The notes below the pieces were generated by a model. It worked only from the letters and a program-made list of their open reading frames with translations, ran no database searches and was not told where the DNA came from. A program made the position numbers and the translations under genes. Positions 45,707 to 54,342 of a DNA stretch of 64,000 nt are shown in pieces. Position 1 is the first letter of the stretch, and each line of letters begins with the position of its first letter. The stretch is from Bacteroidota bacterium. Its GTDB lineage: Bacteria; Bacteroidota; Bacteroidia; Chitinophagales; Chitinophagaceae. The stretch covers positions 1 through 64,000 of the forward strand of contig JAFDYD010000003.1 of NCBI GenBank assembly GCA_018267615.1, read 5' to 3'.

Positions 45707-46060
45707 TTCAGTTGAGTTAGGGTATTGTCAGTTTTAGTGTTCAAATTTCAGCCTTGGGAGTTGCGTGTAGTAGAAGAAGCAGCAAGTACTAAATTTAAAT
45801 GCGTTTTTAAAAGTTAATTGTTATAAGCGGAGATAATTGGTTTCCGATGTGCAATTTTTCGGGTACGTAGAAATTTCAAATATCTATACCAGATTAAAAA
45901 AATGCGGAAATTATTTGTAATAATTTAAAATCGGTTCGTGTTGAGGAATCATTTGTAACAGTTGTATAAAAATAGAAGCCGCAGGACAAGGAGTGTTTTT
46001 TCCTTGTCCTGCGGCATATTCTATTTAACCGGTAGAGTGCTTTTGTGACTAAGCCTCAGT
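45707..46060. other. 354-bp spacer between the LytS-like gene and the SusCD operon
   Basis: AT-rich and without a supportable ORF. It holds the terminator hairpin at 45978-46015 and, presumably, the promoter of the kinase-regulator pair. I could not pick out a convincing Bacteroidota -33/-7 pair by eye. Confidence 0.6.
45978..46015 (-). terminator. Terminator hairpin at the end of the SusCD operon
   Basis: A perfect 15-bp stem (GCCGCAGGACAAGGA and its complement) surrounds an 8-base loop, 46 bp beyond the stop of the last operon gene. On the minus strand it is followed by TTCTATTTTTATAC, a weak U-tract. Confidence 0.75.
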
Positions 46061-46534
46061 CTAATAATCGTCCTCTGCCCGGAAAGTTCTGGCAGTACCT
46101 GCAATGATGTAAGTGAGGTTGTCCGGATCGTCATTAAATTTTGCTTCGACATAAATGCTGTCAGTAATATTTCCTGTTTTCGAATGACCTGCATTTGGTA
46201 ATATTTTACCGTTTGACAATGTCACTTTACTGTCGTAATAATCGTTCTGCGCATCCGTAGTTGAAAAGGTCAGCGCTTTATAATCGGCTCTTGCTTTGCA
46301 TTTGAAATTCCAGAAATTTCCTCCGTCATCAATCCAGATGGAATCCTGGTCGGGCGCTGAATTGTATGTCGATAGTGCAACATGTCCTCCCAAAATATCA
46401 TTGCCATTTGCTGTTACGGTAATCCACCATTCGTTGGCCAATGCTTTTGCTGTTGTACCGCCTGGAGCCTCGGTTTTTATGCAACCAGTGAAAACAACAA
46501 TGATAACAGTTGCGATCAATATTAATTTTTTCAT
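46061..46534 (-). CDS. Lipoprotein resembling the lipid-binding putative hydrolase family
   Basis: 157 residues. A lipoprotein signal has its Cys at 18 (VFTGCIKTE), so it is probably anchored in the outer membrane. The mature part (ANEWWITV, DSIWIDDGGNFWNFKCK) fits the small beta-rich Lipid_bd proteins found with SusC/SusD pairs; I name the family from memory of its sequence style. It is the last gene of the SusC-SusD-DUF5011-like-lipoprotein operon. No catalytic triad is obvious, so hydrolase activity is not supported here; ligand binding at the cell surface is more likely. Confidence 0.75.
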   Translation of the reverse strand: MKKLILIATVIIVVFTGCIKTEAPGGTTAKALANEWWITVTANGNDILGGHVALSTYNSAPDQDSIWIDDGGNFWNFKCKARADYKALTFSTTDAQNDYYDSKVTLSNGKILPNAGHSKTGNITDSIYVEAKFNDDPDNLTYIIAGTARTFRAEDDY

Positions 46535-46558
46535 GTTTTTATTTTGAACTTTTTATGA

Positions 46559-47200
46559 TTATTGTTTTTGCCATGTTCTGGGTACATTGTTGAGACCTGC
46601 TGAAGGAATGCTCACTGTGTACACTAATTTTCCACTGCCGTTAAGTACTCCCGTTCCAAACATTTCTCCAAAACCTGATAACTGATTTGGAATAATTATA
46701 TCCGTTCCGTTGAGCGTAACGATTGTAGCTGGAATTGTTGTTAAACCACTCCATAAATTATCTGTAGTATAAACGCCCTCCGCAACTTTTGTGATGGTTG
46801 AAGTGAATGTTGAACTACCGACATAATCATAGCTTCCGGAAATATCCACGCCTGGATTTTCGTGGGCCGAGAGAACAACAACCTGTCTGCTTATAGAAGA
46901 GGGATATCCGTCTGCATTCACGGCGGAATAAGTAATTACGTATAGTCCGGGCGTGTTTGTATCAACGGTTCCATCTGCAGTGTAGGGTACGTCAGTTCCG
47001 TTTGCTTTTGCAGTGGCACCGGGATCAGTGAATGTGTCACCTTTTACAATCGACATGATCGGATCGCCTTTCAACGTGAGTACGACATAATAAGTAATCT
47101 TTGATACGCCTACATACTGATCATCTTGCCTTATGTTGACTTTATTACATGATAGAAAACTTGCTATGACCAATAAAAAAAGAATGATTTTATATTTCAT
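46559..47200 (-). CDS. SusCD-associated lipoprotein with a DUF5011/5012-like Ig-type domain
   Basis: 213 residues. Lipoprotein signal with Cys 18 (SFLSCNKVN). Residues of about 48-110 (GDTFTDPGATAKANG ... TPGLYVITYSAVNADG) form the bacterial Ig-like repeat seen in DUF5011/DUF5012. The C-terminal half has the SGSYDYVGSS and GLTTIPATIVTLNG pattern of BT_2262-type domains. Such proteins are accessory surface lipoproteins next to SusD and probably help capture glycan or peptide. The gap to the SusD gene is 27 bp and to the next gene 24 bp, consistent with one transcript. Confidence 0.75.
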   Translation of the reverse strand: MKYKIILFLLVIASFLSCNKVNIRQDDQYVGVSKITYYVVLTLKGDPIMSIVKGDTFTDPGATAKANGTDVPYTADGTVDTNTPGLYVITYSAVNADGYPSSISRQVVVLSAHENPGVDISGSYDYVGSSTFTSTITKVAEGVYTTDNLWSGLTTIPATIVTLNGTDIIIPNQLSGFGEMFGTGVLNGSGKLVYTVSIPSAGLNNVPRTWQKQ

Positions 47201-47227
47201 CTCGTGTTAGTTTAAGATTTAGAATTT

Positions 47228-48694
47228 TTATTTTCCCCACCACACTGGTGCTGTAATCGGTACTTGATCCGGTGTGTTTTTATTGGTTGATCTTTCTTCA
47301 TCTGGAATCACAAGACGCTTCGGATAATTTTGTCCGATGATAGTTGCCTTCGCAACTACAAATTCACCGGGTACATAAGCGGGATCGGTTGAGTACACCG
47401 GACTTGATTTTGGAAAACCAGTCCTGTTTCTTTCAAGCCATCCTTCCAATGCATGTGATCCGGGAAGTGACGCCCATTTTTGTGTGATGATGGCATCGAG
47501 TTTAGCATCGAAGGTTCCGCCTGTTGGATATTCATAAACATCACCTGAACCAATAAACGAACTTGCGTCGAATCCCCAGAAATTAAAAGCTGCTGTAACG
47601 CCGGCGTCGTAAAGTGCCTTCGCCTGATCTCCACTAAAATATCTTTCTCTCGCTTCAGCTTGCATAAAGTAAGATTCGGGTCCTGAAATAAATTGTACGG
47701 GATCTGTAGGAGCCTGTACAAATGTTGCCGCATTCGCATAAGTAGGATCTGTTGTATTTTGAAAATCTCCCTGGTGAATACCGACCGCTGTGGGACTTCC
47801 GAAATAAGAAACGATTCTAGGATCGCCATTTGCTTTTAACCAACTTAGGAAAGTAATACTTGCCCGGAGGTTATTAGTTGTATTCAACGAGAAAATATTG
47901 TAAGAATAAAATGGATTTTGTTTCCCCGGCACACTCGTGAATGTCGAGATTCCTGCATCTTCTGTTAAGAAAACTGCTCCATCATTATACAATTTGGTAA
48001 TACCTGCCTGAGCCGCTGCATCATTTACATTTACCATGCGCAAATACAATTTCAATTTCAATGTATTTGCAAATGCCTTCCACTTATCGATATTGCCACC
48101 GAATATAAAATCAGATGCTCCTGGATCAGTATTGGTTCTTGCAGTGAAGTCCTGTGCAAGGGCAACATCAATTTCATTGATCAAGCTGTCGTAGATCAAT
48201 TGGCCATCATCGAATTTTGGCTGTAGATTTTTATCGCCCTGCAATGCTTCCGTAAATGGTATCTTGTCGTATAGGTCAACCAGTGTGGCATATGAATATG
48301 CTTTCATTACGGTTGCCATCAGGTAATAGTTCCAGTCTCCGTTTTCAACTGCTTTTTCAAGAACAAGCTGATAATCGCTCAGCGCGCCGGTATACAACTC
48401 ACCATAGTTTGTATTCAGATCGGATGAAGTAGCGCTGTAGGAATCAAGATTTCGGTATTGCGAAGAAAATGCATCTTCGGTCGTAAATTCAGACCATAAC
48501 ATACCAAGTATTGCATATTCTCCTCCGATAGTAGCAGCGGATGACATCACTGCGCCCGGGAACACCAGTTTTGGCGTAGCCTGGTCAACTGGCGGATTGT
48601 TCGGGTCATGATTGATATCCAACTGTTTTTTACAACCGGAAAGTAATAACACTAACCCTGTTGTATATGCGATAATTTTATTCGGAATTCTCAT
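47228..48694 (-). CDS. SusD/RagB-family outer-membrane lipoprotein (SusD-like_2 type)
   Basis: 488 residues. Lipoprotein signal with Cys 21 (LLLSGCKKQL). The N-terminal helical TPR-like part (TPKLVFPGAVMSSAATIGGE, MATVMKAYSYATLVDLYDKI) is typical, with a SusD-like_2 type C-terminal half including YFMQAEARERYF and QKWASLPGSHALEGWLERNR. It caps the SusC transporter at the cell surface and binds the nutrient. It is encoded 35 bp after SusC. No glycoside hydrolase or peptidase is in the operon, so the nutrient cannot be assigned. Confidence 0.9.
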   Translation of the reverse strand: MRIPNKIIAYTTGLVLLLSGCKKQLDINHDPNNPPVDQATPKLVFPGAVMSSAATIGGEYAILGMLWSEFTTEDAFSSQYRNLDSYSATSSDLNTNYGELYTGALSDYQLVLEKAVENGDWNYYLMATVMKAYSYATLVDLYDKIPFTEALQGDKNLQPKFDDGQLIYDSLINEIDVALAQDFTARTNTDPGASDFIFGGNIDKWKAFANTLKLKLYLRMVNVNDAAAQAGITKLYNDGAVFLTEDAGISTFTSVPGKQNPFYSYNIFSLNTTNNLRASITFLSWLKANGDPRIVSYFGSPTAVGIHQGDFQNTTDPTYANAATFVQAPTDPVQFISGPESYFMQAEARERYFSGDQAKALYDAGVTAAFNFWGFDASSFIGSGDVYEYPTGGTFDAKLDAIITQKWASLPGSHALEGWLERNRTGFPKSSPVYSTDPAYVPGEFVVAKATIIGQNYPKRLVIPDEERSTNKNTPDQVPITAPVWWGK

Positions 48695-48729
48695 GATATC
48701 TTATTGATAGTTTAAAAATTTAATTAAGA

Positions 48730-51700
48730 TTAAAAATTAGCTCTCAGTGTTAAGCCGTAGGTGCGTGTTGTTGGACCAACACCTGCGCCATATTCACCAA
48801 ATTCACTCGCGAGGTCATTACCCAAATTGGAAACTTCAGGATCAACATATGGATTTGATTTTGGTACCCACAGTATGAAGTTTCTTCCATAGGCAGTTAA
48901 AGAAACATTTGATGCTCTTATTTTACTTGCCCATGCCTTTGGTAAATTGTAAGTGATTGTGACGTCTCTGAGCTTAATGAAAGATTTATCAATAAGCCTC
49001 ATCGGATAAGCGAGCGCTTTATTATTATTTGTATAGAAGTAGTTACTGAAATTCGCTTCCGTTATTTGTGTTTTGTTTTCAGTGTAAATAGGTTTGCCGT
49101 CTGTGCCGGTTGTCATATTCACTGAATTCGGAATTATAAATGGTTTGCGATCATTGTAAGCAGTTGCGAGCGCATTACCTGTGAAGAGCGTAAGGTCAGC
49201 AGTACCGCTATACATCAGTCCACCTTTTCTGTAGTCCAGTGAAAATCCGAGTTGGAAATTCTGAATAGTGATAACGTTCACGAGGCCCATTGAGAAGTCA
49301 CGTTGTGATGTTCCGATATCAACTTTTTCAGCAGCTTGTACCGGAAACGCGGTGTTTGGATCCACTACTACTTTTCCATCCGGTGCGAATACAGGATATG
49401 GACTCAGGTATTGTCCGATTGGTTTGCCGGGGATCGCATCAAATTCAATTCCGCCACTCAAGCCATCTGTTTGTTCGATTACTTTGTCAAGTCCCTGTGT
49501 TAAACTAAGTACTTTGTTCCAGTTTTTTGCAAACGTATAAGTGATTTTCCAATTCACCAGTTTGGAACGAATAGGTGTTGCATCAAATGTGAGTTCGACG
49601 CCTCTGTTGCTAACAACTCCGATATTTTCAACCAACCCGGTATAACCGGTAGAAGGTGCAATTGGTACAGTGAAGATCTGACCTTCGGTTTGCTTATCAT
49701 AATAAGCAACATCAAGGCCGATTCTATTAGCGAGGAATCTCATTTCAGAACCCAACTCAATTTCTTTTGTGATGATAGGTTTGAGATTTTGATTACCGAT
49801 ATTATTGGCTATTGTAAATCCGTTCACGCCATTAAATGGAAACGTGACGCTTCCATAACGCATACCGGAATAAATATTCGTTCCGTTGATCGCTGTTTGT
49901 GTAAGCGTTGGATAAACGAGATATGGGGCTGCATCAGCACCAGTCTTTCCATATGCCGCACGGAATTTCAACAATGAAACCGGGGTGTTAGTCAGGTTGA
50001 ATGTTTGTGAAGCAACCCATGATAAATTTACACCCGGATAAAAGAATGCATTGTGATCGATCGGCAGTGTAGAAGACCAGTCGTTGCGCGCATTAACGGT
50101 CAGGTATACCTGCTCTTTGAAACCAATGATTGCCTGTCCGTATAATCCGATCAATCTTTTTTCAGCATATCCTGCAGAAGTTGTTGGAGGATTATCTGAG
50201 TTGGAAAGATTATAGAATTTAGGAACAGTGAGTCCCTGGATCGCGGCAGTTACGTTTGATGCCTGTGTTTGATAATAGTTCAAACCACCCAAAACATCTA
50301 ATGTAAAATCTTTGCTGAGATCTTTTACATATTTCAAAATGAAATCGCCATTTAAAATACCTACATGGTCCGTTTGTTCCTGGTAAGAACCGATATCTGG
50401 TCTTCTTGCTGCGCCTTCAACATTGTTGCCAGAGTTCCAACTTCCAGGTGAAGGGGCATTAACAGCGTTCCAAATTTTTGTTCTCGCATTGGAGAAGTCA
50501 CCACCGAAACGAAATTGTGCAGAAAAATCATTTGTGAATTTATAAGTCATGTCGATTTTTCCAAAAACCCTGTCTGATTTTTGGTTACTTCCATTTTCAT
50601 ATAAATCGTAGTATGGATTTTCTGCGTATGGAGTGAAATAACTATCGGTGTTGAAAAATTTATTATTGTAAGCCCTGAAATCTTTCACTGGAATATCTAC
50701 GGGCAACTGCCACAACTGTGTATACACATCATTTCCAAATGGAGACAGTGAAAATTTAGCAGGCGTGTTCAGATCCCTGTTGATATAATTAAGAGAAGTG
50801 CTGATTGAAAAATTTTCATAAGTCGTACTTGTGCGCAATGACAGTGTGTGTCTTTGCAAATAATCTGTGCTGCCTGGCAAAATTCCATCGCTGAATACAT
50901 TGCCGTAAGAGAAATAATAATTCGTTCTGTCATTTCCTCCAGACACTGCTATATTATTATTTGACTCTGTTCCCCAATCAAAAAAATCTCTGAGGTTTCG
51001 TGCCACGAAAGGTTTTATCAATTGTGAGTTATCAACTGTTGCGCCCCATGGTCTCATTTTACCATCGAGCTTTGGTCCCCAGCTTCCGTTCTCCGATAAA
51101 ATAAATGTACCGCCCCATCCCTGTCCGAATTCTTGTTGATACGTTGGTAGTTTTCCAACTTCAGAAAGGTTGAAAGTAGAACTGAAATCAATTTTCATTT
51201 TTCCTGCCTTGCCTTTTTTTGTTGTGATCAGGATCACACCATTCTTTGCTTGCGACCCATATAGAGAAGCGGCAGCAGTTCCTTTCAACACAGTAATATT
51301 TTCTACGTCACCAGGATTGATATCATTCATACCATTTCCATAATCGGAAAGTGCCGGACCGTTACCGCCTGGTGCTGCAACATTCAACAACGCGTCGCTA
51401 AGTGGAATACCATCGATAACATACAGCGGCTGATTTCCTCCACCGCCGATTATTCCGAATCCTCTCAAAACAACTTTAGTAGATCCACCGGGTGTACCAC
51501 TAAGTGTCGAGATATCAGCGCCCGCAATTTTTCCCTGCAATCCATCAAGCATACTCACCGGTGAGGCTCTTGTGATTGCTTCACTATTAAATGACGCAGT
51601 AGAGTAACCCACTTTTGCTTTGCTTTTTGATTGGCCCAACGCAGTTACTACTACTTCATTCAAACCGGATTCTTGTACTTGTAATGTCACGGAAATATTA

Positions 51701-51954
51701 TCCGGATTTTGCACGATGATTTCTTGTGTTGCATAGTTCGCCGCACTGATGACCAGCGTTTGCCCTGTCGAGGCCCTGATCTTAAATGCTCCGTCAACAT
51801 CAGCAGCCACCGTGACTTTGCTGTTTTTGACTCTGACCGTTGCGAATGAAACAGGCTCGCCTTTGGGATTTGTAATCCTGCCTGAAACGACTTGCGCTTG
51901 TGCAGTAACACAAAGCGAAACGGTAAATAATAACAGAATGAGTAAAGTTCGCAT
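48730..51954 (-). CDS. SusC/RagA-family TonB-linked outer-membrane transporter
   Basis: 1074 residues. Signal peptide about 1-20 (VTAQAQ), then a carboxypeptidase-regulatory-like domain (about 22-107, VSGRITNPKGEPVSFATVRV), the plug domain (MLDGLQGKIAGADI, VLRGFG, PLYVIDGIPLSD, ITVLKGTAAASLYGSQAKNG) and a large beta-barrel ending in the aromatic YGLTLRANF. It is full length for the family. With SusD it forms a TonB-dependent uptake complex. It is the first gene of the operon. The upstream spacer is long (1 kb), and no extracytoplasmic-function sigma or anti-sigma gene is next to it. Confidence 0.95.
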   Translation of the reverse strand: MRTLLILLLFTVSLCVTAQAQVVSGRITNPKGEPVSFATVRVKNSKVTVAADVDGAFKIRASTGQTLVISAANYATQEIIVQNPDNISVTLQVQESGLNEVVVTALGQSKSKAKVGYSTASFNSEAITRASPVSMLDGLQGKIAGADISTLSGTPGGSTKVVLRGFGIIGGGGNQPLYVIDGIPLSDALLNVAAPGGNGPALSDYGNGMNDINPGDVENITVLKGTAAASLYGSQAKNGVILITTKKGKAGKMKIDFSSTFNLSEVGKLPTYQQEFGQGWGGTFILSENGSWGPKLDGKMRPWGATVDNSQLIKPFVARNLRDFFDWGTESNNNIAVSGGNDRTNYYFSYGNVFSDGILPGSTDYLQRHTLSLRTSTTYENFSISTSLNYINRDLNTPAKFSLSPFGNDVYTQLWQLPVDIPVKDFRAYNNKFFNTDSYFTPYAENPYYDLYENGSNQKSDRVFGKIDMTYKFTNDFSAQFRFGGDFSNARTKIWNAVNAPSPGSWNSGNNVEGAARRPDIGSYQEQTDHVGILNGDFILKYVKDLSKDFTLDVLGGLNYYQTQASNVTAAIQGLTVPKFYNLSNSDNPPTTSAGYAEKRLIGLYGQAIIGFKEQVYLTVNARNDWSSTLPIDHNAFFYPGVNLSWVASQTFNLTNTPVSLLKFRAAYGKTGADAAPYLVYPTLTQTAINGTNIYSGMRYGSVTFPFNGVNGFTIANNIGNQNLKPIITKEIELGSEMRFLANRIGLDVAYYDKQTEGQIFTVPIAPSTGYTGLVENIGVVSNRGVELTFDATPIRSKLVNWKITYTFAKNWNKVLSLTQGLDKVIEQTDGLSGGIEFDAIPGKPIGQYLSPYPVFAPDGKVVVDPNTAFPVQAAEKVDIGTSQRDFSMGLVNVITIQNFQLGFSLDYRKGGLMYSGTADLTLFTGNALATAYNDRKPFIIPNSVNMTTGTDGKPIYTENKTQITEANFSNYFYTNNNKALAYPMRLIDKSFIKLRDVTITYNLPKAWASKIRASNVSLTAYGRNFILWVPKSNPYVDPEVSNLGNDLASEFGEYGAGVGPTTRTYGLTLRANF

Positions 51955-52995
51955 GTGCAGTGTTTTGTTTTGTTATGTATTAATTATTGAAAAAATGACT
52001 GGCAGAAGTGACACCTGTGCAATCGCACGTATCCTGGAAAGTATGCTCCGTGCGTGGTGTTTTTTTTCATTGAATGAAAATTTTGGTGTGCGCTCTGAAA
52101 TTTGATGACAAGCTAAATTGATCAATTGCTGTTCATAATACTTTCCTAAATTCCTTAAGGATGATTATTCGTGACTGAAGAAGGAAATTTTGGAATCGAA
52201 CCGAATTGAAAAAAAAATTTGTTAATGGAGATCATTCAATAATTCTGGAAAAACGGACTGTTTTTTGAAAATTTTTTAAAAAATGAAGGATGGTAATAGT
52301 CTACCATTTCTATAGTATAACTTTAACAGTCGGGGTTAAACGCTAAAAAGCTGCCTTTAGAATATTTTTATCAGTGTTTAGTAGGATTTATGACGATGCT
52401 TGGAAAAACTTATTATAATTTCAACGCAGTTAATGCAAAAAATTATTCCGGAGTATTAAATTTTTTCTAGAGGACAACCTCTCCGGAGTTTATTAGTTGT
52501 CCATAGAAGTTTTCTCATGTGACTCGCAGGTGGTTTCTACTACCTGCTTTTTTTTGTCCATCATATTTGCATTTTCAGTATCGATTTTACATGGTTCAGT
52601 TTCTTTTTGTACTGCTTTAAGTTTTTTTACAACGGTATTTTAAATATACTTACAACCTTAGCCATTCATTCGTGCTTTGCCCATGCCGCCTGCTATGAAA
52701 TGAACCAGGCCTTCAACCTTCCTTTTGAAATCAACAACGGATTGCTCCGGCAAAACTGAAAAGTGAATGATCGAATGGAGCTCGTATGTAAGTAGCGAAG
52801 CGTTTGTATATATATAATAGGTATGTAAACGCTGTTGTATCGTTTGGAAAAAAAACGGAGAGTATTATATTGTGCGATGAGGTTGCGTAATGACCTGCCG
52901 TTTTCATTTCAATTTTAGCAGTGCGCAAAGAAATAATTTCCTCCGGTTTATTATAATAACCGTACTTTTTGAAAAGTTTGTAAGCTCTACTGTGC
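51955..52995. other. 1041-bp spacer between the SusC gene and the pseudokinase gene
   Basis: Very AT-rich, with no ORF I would support. It must hold the divergent promoters of the SusCD operon and the LytS-like gene. The part at 52444-52555 has two hairpins and a T-tract on the plus strand (see the separate entry). The rest shows no clear repeat. Confidence 0.6.
52444..52555 (+). ncRNA. Possible small structured RNA ending in an intrinsic terminator
   Basis: GGACAAC (52472-52478) pairs with GTTGTCC (52496-52502), with the palindrome CTCCGGAG inside the loop and a second CCGGAG at about 52448. GCAGGT (52526-52531) pairs with ACCTGC (52542-52547), followed by eight T. No gene ends upstream on this strand for more than 400 bp. 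It could be a small RNA or a leader; the promoter was not found. Confidence 0.35.
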
Positions 52996-54087
52996 ATGAA
53001 TATTTATCCGCTCATATTTTCGAATAATCCAAGGTATAGGATTGCCAGGCATATTTTATTCTGGGGTAGTTGGATTTTGTATTATACCATATTTGTAACA
53101 CTTTCCTGGCCAAAATTTCCTTTTTTCAAAGCGTTTGTTCCAGCGATCATTGTCGAGACCTTATCCATGCCAATGGATATGGCTTTTTGTTATTCTATCA
53201 TTTATTTTTTGATACCACGTTATCTATCGCGCGGAAAATATATCAGCTTTGTTTTATTATGGTTGCTCTTAAGTCTTGTATTTATATTTTGCTTCCGCTT
53301 GTACACGAATTATGTAGATCCCGCGATATACGCTTCTTTCGGGATGCATTCCAAGATGGAACATTCAAGCAACTTTATATGGGATTTCTTTTACCTGTTT
53401 AGCCAGATCAATATGGAAGGATGTCTCACTGCCGCAATCAAACTGGGGAAAATGTGGTACATCAAACAACAGGAAGTTGATTTGATAAAAAGTGAAAAGA
53501 GCAAAATTGAGCCGGTACTTCATAACGGTGAAATGAAACCTGTGTTTTTGATCAATGCGTTGGACAAAGTGGAATTGTTATCTCAGCAAAAACCCATTGT
53601 CATTCCCGGCATGATCCGGAAAATAAAAAATCTTTTGTTATATATATTATATGATACCAACCAGGGCAAGGTGAATTTGCAAAAAGAATTAAAATTGATT
53701 GAAGAATATGTTGCGCTTGAAAAAGAGGGAAATGACAATTTGAAAGTACAGGTAAATATTATCGGGAATATGTCTGGCGAAAGAATCGCTCCGTTTATCA
53801 TCTTGTCACTGGTTGAAAATAGTTTTCGTCAATTATCACTGCTTGATTTAAAAGATAAATTTCTGAATCTCGAAATTCGTTTTGTTGAGGGACAATTGTA
53901 CATCAGTGTTGCCTGGAGTAAACCAGTAGATAGCTCCACGCTCGCCAATGGCGGAAATGTTTTCCTGCAAAATATTGGTAAAAGACTCAACCTGCTATAT
54001 CCGCACAGTCATGAATTAAAAGTTCTCATCAAAACAGATCAGTTTATTATTAATTGCAAGATTGATTTGCACGAAGCGATCAACTGA
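52996..54087 (+). CDS. LytS-like membrane protein lacking the phospho-acceptor His (pseudokinase)
   Basis: 363 residues. Four hydrophobic segments (about 17-36, 43-58, 61-76 and 84-104) are followed by a soluble part aligning with LytS/YehU kinases. The expected NPHFLFN motif reads KPVFLIN (181-187), so the His is Val 183. The N-box LVENAFKH-type sequence reads LVENSFRQL, and the last motif (FLQNIGKRLNLLYP) keeps the fold pattern. It cannot be phosphorylated in the usual way and has no response regulator beside it. It may act as a sensor or scaffold for a related kinase such as the one at 44672-45706 (inference). It is divergent from the SusC gene. Confidence 0.85.
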   Translation: MNIYPLIFSNNPRYRIARHILFWGSWILYYTIFVTLSWPKFPFFKAFVPAIIVETLSMPMDMAFCYSIIYFLIPRYLSRGKYISFVLLWLLLSLVFIFCFRLYTNYVDPAIYASFGMHSKMEHSSNFIWDFFYLFSQINMEGCLTAAIKLGKMWYIKQQEVDLIKSEKSKIEPVLHNGEMKPVFLINALDKVELLSQQKPIVIPGMIRKIKNLLLYILYDTNQGKVNLQKELKLIEEYVALEKEGNDNLKVQVNIIGNMSGERIAPFIILSLVENSFRQLSLLDLKDKFLNLEIRFVEGQLYISVAWSKPVDSSTLANGGNVFLQNIGKRLNLLYPHSHELKVLIKTDQFIINCKIDLHEAIN

Positions 54088-54286
54088 ACCATAATTTAAC
54101 TGATTGGAGAGGATTATGAGGAGAGTTGAATCGTGAGACGTGAAACGGCAGACGTGACAAATAAATTATAGGATACAATTTTTCACATTTCACTCTCAAG
54201 TCTGCGTTCCGCCTCTCACTATTCAACTAAGTCAACGATTCAACTCTCCTCATAATCCTCTCCAATCAGTCAAATCATGGTTCAAT
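54086..54286. repeat. About 200-bp foldback element with long terminal inverted repeats
   Basis: The left arm (54086-54137, GAACCATAATTTAACTGATT onwards) and the right arm (54235-54286) are near-perfect complements over about 50 bp. The inner parts are also partly complementary (GTGAGACGTGAAACGG against the complement of CCGCCTCTCAC). The left arm overlaps the last bases of the pseudokinase stop codon. It has no ORF. It would make a very long hairpin in any transcript running from the pseudokinase gene to the ligase gene. Confidence 0.8.
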
Positions 54287-54342
54287 TTTACTAACTTCAT
54301 CCCTCCGCTTGCTATCTTTGATTTTATTTCCATAAAAAAGGG

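Noticed and set aside
52731..52997. 88-codon minus-strand ORF before the pseudokinase gene
   Set aside because: Composition is unremarkable, it has no recognisable domain, and it overlaps the likely promoter region of the plus-strand gene.
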